A stretch of DNA of 64,000 bases from an uncultured Anaeroplasmataceae bacterium (GTDB lineage: Bacteria; Bacillota_I; Bacilli_A; Acholeplasmatales; Anaeroplasmataceae): assembly GCA_934229785.1 (NCBI GenBank), contig CAKQEA010000004.1, positions 70,656 through 134,655 of the forward strand, written 5' to 3'. Positions 26,581 to 34,622 of the stretch are shown here, piece by piece; position 1 is the stretch's first letter, and each line of letters begins with the position of its first letter. A program made the position numbers and the translations under genes. Under the pieces are notes generated by a model, which saw only the letters and a list, made by a program, of their open reading frames with translations, ran no database searches and was not told where the DNA came from.

Positions 26581-27453
26581 TTAGCTATTTTCTAAAATCT
26601 TAATCATTTCAAAACCAACAGCCTGAATGGCAGGTATAGCGACTGAATTCCCTAATTGTTTCATAGCAGCGCTTTTGGAAACTGGAAAAGTAAATGAATC
26701 AGGAAAACCCTGCATCCTTTTTCCTTCCTTAGGTCCAATTCTTCTTTCAACACCATCAACAATATAACCATCCCAGTTTCTTCTATCATCTATTGGAGAC
26801 CCTTTCCCACCACATCTTAGTGTAAAACCAATTTTTCTATCTACATGTCCCTCCCATATATCGCTCATTGTTGTTGTAAGAGGAACAGCTTGTGGAAAAA
26901 CAAATTTTGAATGATCTAAATCATTTTTAAAACACACCATATATAGTCTAGGTCTATGCTGAGGGCAATTAAAGTCAGAAGCTTTAACTATTTGATAATA
27001 CATAGTGTACCCCAATTCTTTAATAGTATTTTTTATTACTTCAAATGTTTTACCATTGTCATGTGTAAATAATCCCCTTACATTTTCTAAAAATACTGCT
27101 TTAGGTTTTTTTATTTTTATTATATTTGCAACATTAAAAAATAGTGTGCCTCTTGTATCTTCAAATCCTTTCTTATATCCCGCTTGTGAAAAAGGTTGAC
27201 AAGGAAACCCTGCACATAAAACTTCGTGATCTGGAATTGTAACTGGATCAATCTTTGTAATGTCTCCAACAAAATTTTGATTAGGCTCTCCATTTGTAAA
27301 AATCTTTGGAGATGAATCCTTAAAATTTGCGGTATATGTTTTTCTACAATCTTCATCCCATTCAGATGCAAAAACACATTCTCCACCAAGATTTTTCATA
27401 GCAATGTGAAATCCACCTATTCCAGCAAATAAATCTATAAAATTAAATTTCAT
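26581..27453 (-). CDS. DNA (cytosine-5) methyltransferase
   Basis: 290 aa, compact. Motif I FIDLFAGIGGF binds SAM; motif IV AGFPCQPFS holds the catalytic C85; motif VI ENVRGL and motif VIII (QHRPRLYMV) follow. A very short target-recognition region precedes motifs IX/X (MQGFPDSF and KQLGNSVAIPA). AAAGGAGC precedes ATG 27453. Placed directly before the HpaII-family endonuclease, it most likely methylates the same site. It differs clearly from the two larger methyltransferases upstream. Confidence 0.93.
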   Translation of the reverse strand: MKFNFIDLFAGIGGFHIAMKNLGGECVFASEWDEDCRKTYTANFKDSSPKIFTNGEPNQNFVGDITKIDPVTIPDHEVLCAGFPCQPFSQAGYKKGFEDTRGTLFFNVANIIKIKKPKAVFLENVRGLFTHDNGKTFEVIKNTIKELGYTMYYQIVKASDFNCPQHRPRLYMVCFKNDLDHSKFVFPQAVPLTTTMSDIWEGHVDRKIGFTLRCGGKGSPIDDRRNWDGYIVDGVERRIGPKEGKRMQGFPDSFTFPVSKSAAMKQLGNSVAIPAIQAVGFEMIKILENS

Positions 27454-27468
27454 AATATTAAAGCTCCT

Positions 27469-28416
27469 TTATAATTGTAAATCTGGAATTTGATTATAAA
27501 TATTAGTTCTATGGTAAGCTAAATATGTTGCACATTCTTTTGGAATTCTATATTGTTTTCCATCATCAATATTCAATCTTTGCTTGTTCATATTAGACAA
27601 AAATGGTGAAACCAATATTGTTCCATTATCATTAAATGAAATAAAACCAAGATCAAATAACTTATGGTATGTTGGTGTCATAATTAAACCATTATGTACA
27701 TCATACATTTCTTTATCTGTAGAAATATTATGTGGCTTAATATGGCAAGCCTCTAATATTCTATCTTCTGTAACTTTTGTAATAATACATGCTGGCATGA
27801 TATCTAAAAGATTTTGTCTCCATTGAACTTGACCTTTTCTCCTATTAATTACTGCGTCTTTATTACCTGCTAATAAATCAACAATATCAGCCTTTTCATC
27901 AACTTCTTTTTCATCAATATAAAATGAAGGCTTTATATAAATATATAACTTATTTGTTTTTATATCTTTAACCTTAACGAAATTTAATTTAGTTACTCTT
28001 GGAAGTGCTATATTTCTTAAGTAATCCCAATTAGCTGATGAATCTCTATCTTTAAAATTTAAATAATATCGATGCTGACTGTCATATTTCTTAGTAAAAT
28101 GAATATTAATTATATCATCTACTATAGCGTTAGTCTTAATAACATTTTCTTCATAATATTGTGAAATGTCTTGGGCATAATCTTGAACTGGATTTTCAAA
28201 TTCATCCTTTGATTCAACCAAATATTTTTGAAGATCCTTTTTTAATAATATAAAACTCTCAATATTTTCAAGGTCAAAAAATTCATCCAACAAAGCTTCA
28301 TCATGACCAACATATATTCTTTTTTCACCCATACCACTTGTAAATAATTTATATTTCCTTGCAACAGCACATTCTTCAAAATTCATATCAAATGCATCTA
28401 TTCTAGTTACTCTCAT
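27469..28416 (-). CDS. HNH endonuclease (probable restriction enzyme)
   Basis: 315 aa. A C-terminal HNH_2-type nuclease is seen at about 208-260: ILEACHIKPHN (H225), HNGLIM (N242) and HKLFDLG (H251). The N-terminal 200 residues have no motif I recognise and may recognise DNA. It starts at ATG 28416 with GGGGAGG overlapping the end of the upstream methyltransferase, 2 bases after its stop, so it is tightly coupled. It is presumably the restriction partner of the two adjacent methyltransferases. Confidence 0.82.
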   Translation of the reverse strand: MRVTRIDAFDMNFEECAVARKYKLFTSGMGEKRIYVGHDEALLDEFFDLENIESFILLKKDLQKYLVESKDEFENPVQDYAQDISQYYEENVIKTNAIVDDIINIHFTKKYDSQHRYYLNFKDRDSSANWDYLRNIALPRVTKLNFVKVKDIKTNKLYIYIKPSFYIDEKEVDEKADIVDLLAGNKDAVINRRKGQVQWRQNLLDIMPACIITKVTEDRILEACHIKPHNISTDKEMYDVHNGLIMTPTYHKLFDLGFISFNDNGTILVSPFLSNMNKQRLNIDDGKQYRIPKECATYLAYHRTNIYNQIPDLQL

Positions 28417-28418
28417 AT

Positions 28419-29582
28419 CTATTCCTCCCCTAAATCAAATACACCAGTAGCTATAATATTTCTTACTATAGCCATCATTACATCTACAACTATAGAGTTA
28501 CCTGCTTGCCTAAATATTTGCATCGGCGAAACAACTATTCTAAATGAATCAGGATATCCCATTAATCTCAATGCTTCCCTATCAGTAAGGGATCTAATAG
28601 TTTTCTTTCCTTCTTCGTCAACACCTGTTGTTATATAATTATCAACACCTGCTCTATGATGCTGAGTCATTGTCTTTAAAAGAGTTCTTGCTATAGGTTT
28701 ATCAGTTTCAGTAGATGTCTTAAAGTTTTTTGTTCCACTTTTTAGAACATAGTCCCTAACTTTTGGAGTAATATTGAACCTTGGATTAGGCGTTCCTGGA
28801 ATATGATTAATTGTTATATTTCCATTATCATCATAATAATAATTAAAATTAGTTGGATCATATGCACAGTTATCTTCTAATACATCTTGCATAAAGAATG
28901 ACAAATTATCCGTTCCAATTCCATCAGGATATTCAAAATTTGGAACATTGATATCGTCTCTTATACCCACTACAAACAATCTTCTTCTAGTTTGAGGAAT
29001 TCCAAAATCAGATGCATTTAAAACCTTGGGTTCAGTAATTCTATAATGAAGTGTATTCATGAAAATGTCTTTTATTTTTTCCCAAGTTTTCCCATTATCA
29101 TGGGTTATTAATCCTCTCACATTTTCATATATGAAAACTTTAGGTTTTACTTCTTTAATTATTCTTGCATAATCATAGAACAACGTTCCTCTAGCATCCT
29201 CTAAACCACCTTGAAAGCCTATTGAAGAAAACGATTGACAGGGACTTCCACCAACCAGCAAATCAACTTGATTTGCGTAATCTTTTCCATCCAATAATCT
29301 AACATCTAAATGGAAGTCATCTTCGTTTATTGGATAATTAGCAAGATAACTTTTCTTAACATAATTTTGCTTTCTTGTAACTGAATATAATTTATCAACA
29401 TATTCCTTTTTTTCTCTTTTAGATTCAAATTTTGAAATATCCTCTTTGGCTTTATCCAAATCGAAATCAACTTCTATTTCACCATTATCGCATGCAAAAA
29501 CTAATTCGTAATCTTCATGTAGTCTAATTAAAGCCTGCTCTATTGCTCCAATACCACTAAATAATGTCGCTAATCTAATCAT
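28419..29582 (-). CDS. DNA (cytosine-5) methyltransferase (second of a paralogous pair)
   Basis: 387 aa from ATG 29582, chosen because AGGAG is correctly spaced and the product then starts MIRLATLFSGIGA like its neighbour; an earlier in-frame start adds 12 residues without homology. Motif I is FSGIGA, motif IV GGSPCQSFS has C115, motif VI YENVRGL follows, and motifs IX/X are LMGYPDSF and RQAGNSIVV. Its start overlaps the stop of the upstream methyltransferase by 8 bases. The two share the N-terminal layout and differ in the target-recognition part, suggesting that they modify the two strands of an asymmetric site. Confidence 0.93.
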   Translation of the reverse strand: MIRLATLFSGIGAIEQALIRLHEDYELVFACDNGEIEVDFDLDKAKEDISKFESKREKKEYVDKLYSVTRKQNYVKKSYLANYPINEDDFHLDVRLLDGKDYANQVDLLVGGSPCQSFSSIGFQGGLEDARGTLFYDYARIIKEVKPKVFIYENVRGLITHDNGKTWEKIKDIFMNTLHYRITEPKVLNASDFGIPQTRRRLFVVGIRDDINVPNFEYPDGIGTDNLSFFMQDVLEDNCAYDPTNFNYYYDDNGNITINHIPGTPNPRFNITPKVRDYVLKSGTKNFKTSTETDKPIARTLLKTMTQHHRAGVDNYITTGVDEEGKKTIRSLTDREALRLMGYPDSFRIVVSPMQIFRQAGNSIVVDVMMAIVRNIIATGVFDLGEE

Positions 29583-30687
29583 TGTTCCACACTCCTGTTT
29601 CATTAATTGCAGCCACAATGCTCATCAAGACATTTACAACAATTGAATTTCCTGATTGTCTATACATAACATCATCCTTATGCATAGCTTTAAATGTTTC
29701 TCTAAATCCCATAAGTCTTAAGCATTCTCTTGGTGTAAATTTTCTACACACACCCATTTGACCATTCCATTGTCCAACATAAGCTCTAGCCATCACATCA
29801 GCTCTATTTTGAACTAATTCAAGTGGTTCAAATATAAAATCACCATTCCAGTTAAACTGCTGATTTGCTTTTTGGCATCCCATTATTTTAGATCCAACCC
29901 TTGCTCTTGATGGATGAGTTGTTACAAACTCAAATCCTTTTTGCGCTAAATAATATTTTGCATCAACATTTGCATCAAGATAGTCATCTACTCTTGTATG
30001 AAGTTCAATTTTTCCAGGGAAAACAAAATTATTTATCCCTAAATTTTTTCTAAATCCTACAACATATAATCTTTCTCTATTTTGAGGAATACCATAATCC
30101 TTGGAATTTAAAATTGGGTCTTCTTTACCATTAGTACTATGAATAAAAACGTTATAATCCAATTGATTGAATATATCTTTTACTATACACCAAGTCTTGC
30201 CACCATCATGATTAAGCATACCTCTAACATTTTCATATATAAAAACCTTTGGTTGGCTTTCATTAATAATTCTGCAATACTCATAAAATAGAGTGCCTCT
30301 AATATCGTTTAATCCAGCTCTTTTTCCATTAACTGAAAACGATTGGCAAGGACTACCACCTACGAATAAATCTATTTGATTCCTAAAATTATTGCCATTT
30401 AAATACTTAATATCTTCAAACCATTGTGATTCTTCTATTTTATAATTAGCAAAATATGATTGCTTAACATAGTTTTCTTTCCCAGTCTTTTTATATAAAT
30501 CTTTTATAATGTTTTGTACCTCATCATCAGATTTGTTTTCAATCATTTTATCAATATCATCATACGAGATTTTCAGTTCTCTTTCTCCATTATCGCATGC
30601 AAAAACAATTTGATAATCAAAATTCATATATTCAAGTGCGGATTCAATCGCACCAATACCACTAAATACAGTTGCTAATCTTATCAT
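29575..30687 (-). CDS. DNA (cytosine-5) methyltransferase (first of a paralogous pair)
   Basis: 370 aa. Motif I VFSGIGAIE at 7-15, motif IV GGSPCQSFS with C114, ENV motif at 152-154, motif VIII QNRERLYVVG, and motif X RQSGNSIVVNV near the C-terminus. A long insertion between motifs I and IV (about 40-100) is shared with the downstream paralogue. It starts 5 bases after the XRE regulator stop. It is the likely protective methylase of the HNH endonuclease, together with its paralogue. Confidence 0.94.
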   Translation of the reverse strand: MIRLATVFSGIGAIESALEYMNFDYQIVFACDNGERELKISYDDIDKMIENKSDDEVQNIIKDLYKKTGKENYVKQSYFANYKIEESQWFEDIKYLNGNNFRNQIDLFVGGSPCQSFSVNGKRAGLNDIRGTLFYEYCRIINESQPKVFIYENVRGMLNHDGGKTWCIVKDIFNQLDYNVFIHSTNGKEDPILNSKDYGIPQNRERLYVVGFRKNLGINNFVFPGKIELHTRVDDYLDANVDAKYYLAQKGFEFVTTHPSRARVGSKIMGCQKANQQFNWNGDFIFEPLELVQNRADVMARAYVGQWNGQMGVCRKFTPRECLRLMGFRETFKAMHKDDVMYRQSGNSIVVNVLMSIVAAINETGVWNND

Positions 30688-30692
30688 ACAAA

Positions 30693-30932
30693 TTACCTAC
30701 AATCACTATCTTCATAGTCAGAACTTTTAAAATCAAAGAAGTCCTTCAATGAAATACTCAGTCCTGCACAAACTTTATTCAAAGTTTCGAGTGTTAAATT
30801 TTTTTGCCCAGATTCTAATCTACATAGATATGTTCTATCTACATCTATTAACTTTGCAAAGTCTTCCTGGGACATATTTAATTTTTCAATTCTCAAAGTT
30901 TTAATTCTTTCACCAACTAATTTTTGATTCAT
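30693..30932 (-). CDS. XRE-family regulator (C-protein-like controller)
   Basis: 79 aa, a single Cro/C1 helix-turn-helix (MSQEDFAKLIDVDRTYLCRL), the size of controller proteins that time methylase and endonuclease expression in type II systems. GAGGTAG precedes ATG 30932. It is the first gene of the operon, with an extended -10 promoter and an inverted TCAC/GTGA pair just upstream that could be its operator. No other regulator lies in this operon. Confidence 0.85.
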   Translation of the reverse strand: MNQKLVGERIKTLRIEKLNMSQEDFAKLIDVDRTYLCRLESGQKNLTLETLNKVCAGLSISLKDFFDFKSSDYEDSDCR

Positions 30933-30954
30933 ATTTCTACCTCGAAAGCATTCT

Positions 30955-30988
30955 TCACCATTATATCATATTGTGACTTTTAGAGCAA
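30955..30988 (-). promoter_or_regulatory. Promoter and possible C-box of the restriction-modification operon
   Basis: TTGCTC (30988-30983), 17 bases, then TATAAT (30965-30960) with a TGA extension on the minus strand. TCAC...GTGA half-sites (30976-30973 and 30958-30955) flank the -10, in the place expected for an autoregulatory controller site. Confidence 0.5.
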
Positions 30989-31000
30989 TTATAATAAATG

Positions 31001-31026
31001 AAAAAGAACCACTAAAATAGTGATTC
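31001..31026 (-). terminator. Terminator of the DarT-NADAR-ASCH operon
   Basis: GAATCACTA (31026-31018, inside the last codons of the ASCH gene) pairs with TAGTGGTTC (to 31006), followed by five T on the minus strand. It separates the ADP-ribosylation module from the restriction operon. Confidence 0.75.
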
Positions 31027-31383
31027 CTGATAATACAATTCAATATCTTCTGGAAGTTCTATCCAAGTATGTTTCTTACAAGTTAAATTAATTGGCTTAG
31101 CTAACTTTTGAGGATTTCTAAAATCCCAAGCATAATACTTCCTATTAGGATCAACTTGGAAACTCATACCACTCCATCTACCTGTACAATGCCAAGATGT
31201 ATATTCTTGTGAAGTAATCTCTCTGCATCCAACTAGTTCAACTATGCCATAAGCTTTCATCGACCTTGAATCGACCAAAGCTATAGTTCCTCTTTTATTA
31301 GTTGGATATGAACGAGCATCAAAGTTTTTTATTCCATCCAATATCTCATTTAAATAGTCTTTAATCATTGTTAAGCCGTACAT
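31012..31383 (-). CDS. ASCH-domain-like (PUA-fold) protein
   Basis: 123 aa (118 if the second ATG at 31368 is used). The pattern fits a small PUA-superfamily ASCH domain: an early KNFDARSYPTNKRG (Arg/Lys pair and RG turn), IALVDSRSMKAYGIVEL as core strands, then EITSQEY, and YYAWDFRNP near the end. ASCH domains bind modified nucleic acids or nucleotides and some are RNases. It begins 1 base after the NADAR stop and ends in the operon terminator, so it is the third gene of the DarT module. Its presumed job is to recognise or process the modified nucleic acid, which is inference. The domain call is by pattern only. Confidence 0.6.
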   Translation of the reverse strand: MYGLTMIKDYLNEILDGIKNFDARSYPTNKRGTIALVDSRSMKAYGIVELVGCREITSQEYTSWHCTGRWSGMSFQVDPNRKYYAWDFRNPQKLAKPINLTCKKHTWIELPEDIELYYQESLF

Positions 31384-31384
31384 A

Positions 31385-32035
31385 TTATTTACTCACATTT
31401 CTATAAAATTTAATCGGATTTTTAAGATATTCATCTAATTTCTTATTTCTAACAAGCCATATATATAATACTAATGTTCTAGCCTGGCAACTAATTGATT
31501 TTTGTGGATTAAACTCTATATCAGTAAAATAATCAAATTCTTTTAATTCATCCATCAAATTAGGGATTTCTTTCAATGCATTAATATACACCCAATCATA
31601 AAACATATTTTTAGGTTCTAATGGAAATTCTTTATTTTCACATCTAAATTTACATAAGTTTTCATGTTTTTCCATTGAAAGTCTTGCCTTAGCTTGATAT
31701 GGACTCATTAATAAGGCATCCATAATTTGGTATTCACCTAATATATTTTTAAAAACTTTAGATGATTGATATACACACTCCACAGGATAGAAATTATCAC
31801 CTAATTTCGCTTTCAAATTAAAACTACTTAATACCACTCCAATTTCAAGCTTTGATTTTGTTGATACTTCAAGTATTCTATCTTTTGGCACACAAAAATT
31901 CGATGAAATAATATAATGTAAGTTTTCAACATTTTTTTGTTTTTGTTGAATTGATGAACCAAAATTCCATTTAATATTAAAATCAAAATACTTAACTTTA
32001 TTTTTTTCTAAATAATATACTCTTCTAATTGCCAT
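31385..32035 (-). CDS. NADAR-family antitoxin (DarT1-associated)
   Basis: 216 aa from ATG 32035 (GAGGA nine bases upstream); a TTG two codons earlier is unlikely. Conserved blocks are FNIKWNFGSSIQQKQKNVENLH, STKSKLEIGVVLSSFNL, VECVYQSSKVF, FYDWVYINAL and FTDIEFNPQKSISCQART; the last is the hallmark of NADAR proteins found beside DarT1 toxins. Such proteins remove ADP-ribose from guanine in nucleic acids and act as antitoxins. It starts 2 bases after the DarT fusion stop, the normal toxin-antitoxin coupling. Confidence 0.85.
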   Translation of the reverse strand: MAIRRVYYLEKNKVKYFDFNIKWNFGSSIQQKQKNVENLHYIISSNFCVPKDRILEVSTKSKLEIGVVLSSFNLKAKLGDNFYPVECVYQSSKVFKNILGEYQIMDALLMSPYQAKARLSMEKHENLCKFRCENKEFPLEPKNMFYDWVYINALKEIPNLMDELKEFDYFTDIEFNPQKSISCQARTLVLYIWLVRNKKLDEYLKNPIKFYRNVSK

Positions 32036-32037
32036 AA

Positions 32038-34335
32038 TCAAATATCCTCAATTGATTCAATATACTCTGGTGGTATTCTACCAAAAAACAATATTTCGGC
32101 TTGATTACATGTTGGTTCACTATCTTTTCTTCCTTTTCTATTAAAAATATAGTAGTATGTTTGAACCTGATTTGAGAACATAATATCTATATCAGTTCTA
32201 CTTTTTGAAGTATATTTTGCAGCGGCATTATAATTACAATAAAATCTTGGTACAAGTTCAATCCTTTCATTATTTATAAAAGAAGAATATAATATTGATG
32301 GATTTATTGTAATAAGCTTATATTTCTTTTTTGGATATTTGTTTTTGTATGAATTCAATAAAAATACATTAGGATTCTCAACTGATAAGCAAATCGCATT
32401 AGTATATCCATCATTTCTATTTTCATCATTATAATCAAATTCAATACTATTCAACATGTCCCTTGGCAAAAGCCCAAATTTTATAATGCTTTCAATATTA
32501 GATGCCTCTGTGAAATGTACCAATCTTGTGATACATCTTTGACGAATTTTTTCTTCAGGCGTATCAATCTGATAAACATTTAGAAAATCATTTAATATAT
32601 TATAATCCACATCAAATTGACCTTGCTTTATACAACTTTCTACGTTGTTATCATAATGTGAGGAAAATTCTTTAATTTTTGATAACTTTAACTTTAGCAT
32701 TTCATTCAACTTAGAATTTTGGCAATAAATATTTAATGAAATAGTTGCTCTCGTCATTAGAACATATAAATTATAAAAAGCAAAACCATTTAAATTAGTA
32801 TCATTTACATTATCTCTAATATAAATATAAATTGATTCAACTTCTCTTGATATTAATTCAAATGGAGATAAATAATAATTATCAATTATTTCTTTATTTA
32901 AAAAATAAGGATAATCAGAATTAACTAATTGATATGGAAATGCAGAATAACTACCAATATTACTAAAATTATTAACAGGATAATGAATAGTAGCTAAATG
33001 CTTATTTTTATGATGATCATTTTGATAAGCATTAAAGAAATGAAATTCATCATCAAACACATTTATTTCGTATTCTCCTAAATAATGTGGAGATATAATT
33101 GTTGGATCATTCAGCAAATATTTTACATTTTTCAATATTTCAGGTGGAATTCCTACTGAATTTGAAAACTTAAATAATACTAGTTCTTTTTCCTTATTTA
33201 AAATTTTTTCTTTTATATAAGATATGCCATCATCACTAAATTCTTTTAATCTTTGTAAATTATCTCCCAAAAATATACTTTTTTTATGAGTATCAGAACT
33301 TAATATTGAATCTAAAATTCCATATTTTTCTCCCAATCTTTGACATTCATCAATTATTAAAAAATCAAAATTTATACATTGACTATTACCATAAAACCCT
33401 TTTTTCCCATATGCTTGATGAAAAATTCTATCCTGTGGAAAATCGATACTAAATGCTGCGAATGCATCTTTTAATGCTTGATAAAAATAATAATTCATAA
33501 CAAGAAGATTACTTTCTGGAAATAATCTTAGCAGACTCATTGCTATTATAGTTTTACCTGTCCTTGCACTACCCTCAATTAAGATAAATTCACTATCACT
33601 ATTTATTGTATCAACAATATTTTTTAAATTTAGCTCTGTATTATTAATATAATCAAGAGTATTATTATAAGCTTTAATGCAATCAAAAATATCTCTATTG
33701 TTATCTTGAATTATAGCTAATTCGTGTTCAATATCACTTACTAAATAAGAATTGGAAACATTTGCAATAAAATTTGTCTTTCCATTTGTTTCAGTAAACT
33801 TATAATTTGTATTAAAATAATATGTTAAATAATTTCCTTTTGTTATTTCATCTTTACTATATAAAACAATAGTTATATAAACATATGACCTTACAAATAA
33901 AAAAGATTTCTCTTCTTTAATCCTATCAAAGATATATTTAGCTAACAAATGATTATTTTTTCTATGTGAATATAACAAATTAGGATTTTTAGAATAATAA
34001 TTATATTCAAATTGGGTTAAATTGATTGTACCATCAATGCCAAGATTAGCAATATCTCTATGTTTTTCATTAGTTCCAAATAATTCTTTATAGAATTCAA
34101 CATCTATAAAATAAAATAAAAAATTTGACCATGGTTTTTCTCTTAGTTTTCCGGATCCATTTAATTTTCTATCCATTTCATCCTTCATAATTGAAATAAA
34201 ATAATTATTAGATTTTTCATAAAAAATCTTTTTTTCTCTACTTAACTTTACCATATCATAAAAATAATAATTTATATATTGAGAAGCGATATTTTCATCA
34301 ACATTTGAATTAAATAAATAATCTATATTCTTCAC
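32038..34335 (-). CDS. darT: Helicase-like P-loop ATPase fused to C-terminal DarT ADP-ribosyltransferase
   Basis: 765 aa from GTG 34335, eight bases after GGAGG; an upstream ATG at 34365 lacks a site and the ATG at 34341 is too close. Residues about 1-240 have no recognised motif. A DUF2075/SF1-like ATPase follows with Walker A GSARTGKT (255-262), Walker B FLIIDECQRLG (325-335), LGDNLQRL (357-364, motif III-like) and VLMTRA (525-530, motif VI-like). From about 600 a DarT/DUF4433 domain appears: LVHFTEASNIESIIKFGL (H607), ICLSVENP, NAAAKYT, and the catalytic-Glu motif QAEILFFG (E747). DarT enzymes ADP-ribosylate DNA bases. The NADAR antitoxin follows at once, so this is a toxin whose ATPase may sense invading DNA. 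Confidence 0.85.
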   Translation of the reverse strand: MKNIDYLFNSNVDENIASQYINYYFYDMVKLSREKKIFYEKSNNYFISIMKDEMDRKLNGSGKLREKPWSNFLFYFIDVEFYKELFGTNEKHRDIANLGIDGTINLTQFEYNYYSKNPNLLYSHRKNNHLLAKYIFDRIKEEKSFLFVRSYVYITIVLYSKDEITKGNYLTYYFNTNYKFTETNGKTNFIANVSNSYLVSDIEHELAIIQDNNRDIFDCIKAYNNTLDYINNTELNLKNIVDTINSDSEFILIEGSARTGKTIIAMSLLRLFPESNLLVMNYYFYQALKDAFAAFSIDFPQDRIFHQAYGKKGFYGNSQCINFDFLIIDECQRLGEKYGILDSILSSDTHKKSIFLGDNLQRLKEFSDDGISYIKEKILNKEKELVLFKFSNSVGIPPEILKNVKYLLNDPTIISPHYLGEYEINVFDDEFHFFNAYQNDHHKNKHLATIHYPVNNFSNIGSYSAFPYQLVNSDYPYFLNKEIIDNYYLSPFELISREVESIYIYIRDNVNDTNLNGFAFYNLYVLMTRATISLNIYCQNSKLNEMLKLKLSKIKEFSSHYDNNVESCIKQGQFDVDYNILNDFLNVYQIDTPEEKIRQRCITRLVHFTEASNIESIIKFGLLPRDMLNSIEFDYNDENRNDGYTNAICLSVENPNVFLLNSYKNKYPKKKYKLITINPSILYSSFINNERIELVPRFYCNYNAAAKYTSKSRTDIDIMFSNQVQTYYYIFNRKGRKDSEPTCNQAEILFFGRIPPEYIESIEDI

Positions 34336-34442
34336 AAGCATTACCTCCAATATTAAAATATTCATATTCTTTAATAAACAATTAAATTATTATATATTTA
34401 GTCATATCAATTATTAAATATAAAAGAAAACTATAATTTTTC

Positions 34443-34593
34443 AAAAAATGAGTTCTTTATGGCATTAGAACTCTAGACCAATTACTGCTTCCGTAATCGA
34501 ATGTGCGCTATCCTTTTAACCACAACATAGGCACTACGCTAAAGTGGAGTCAACGATAACTTATGCCCATCTTCGATAGGTATGCATCCCTAC
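34443..34593 (-). ncRNA. Candidate structured small RNA
   Basis: Between the AP2 gene and the DarT operon is a stretch clearly richer in G and C than the surroundings, with no ORF. On the minus strand TATAAT (34605-34600) could start it, although no good -35 is visible. Hairpins follow (CACT-N7-AGTG, ATTAC-N7-GTAAT), and it ends in GAGTTCT-N10-AGAACTC (34473-34450) plus a T-run, a good terminator. In AT-rich genomes such islands often mark structured RNA. I do not recognise a known RNA family; it might regulate the DarT operon that begins about 110 bases downstream. Confidence 0.45.
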
Positions 34594-34622
34594 AATACTA
34601 TTATACTATATTCAACTGAATT

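Noticed and set aside
32038-34365. ATG 34365 as start of the DarT fusion
   Set aside because: It lacks a ribosome site, while GTG 34335 sits eight bases after GGAGG.
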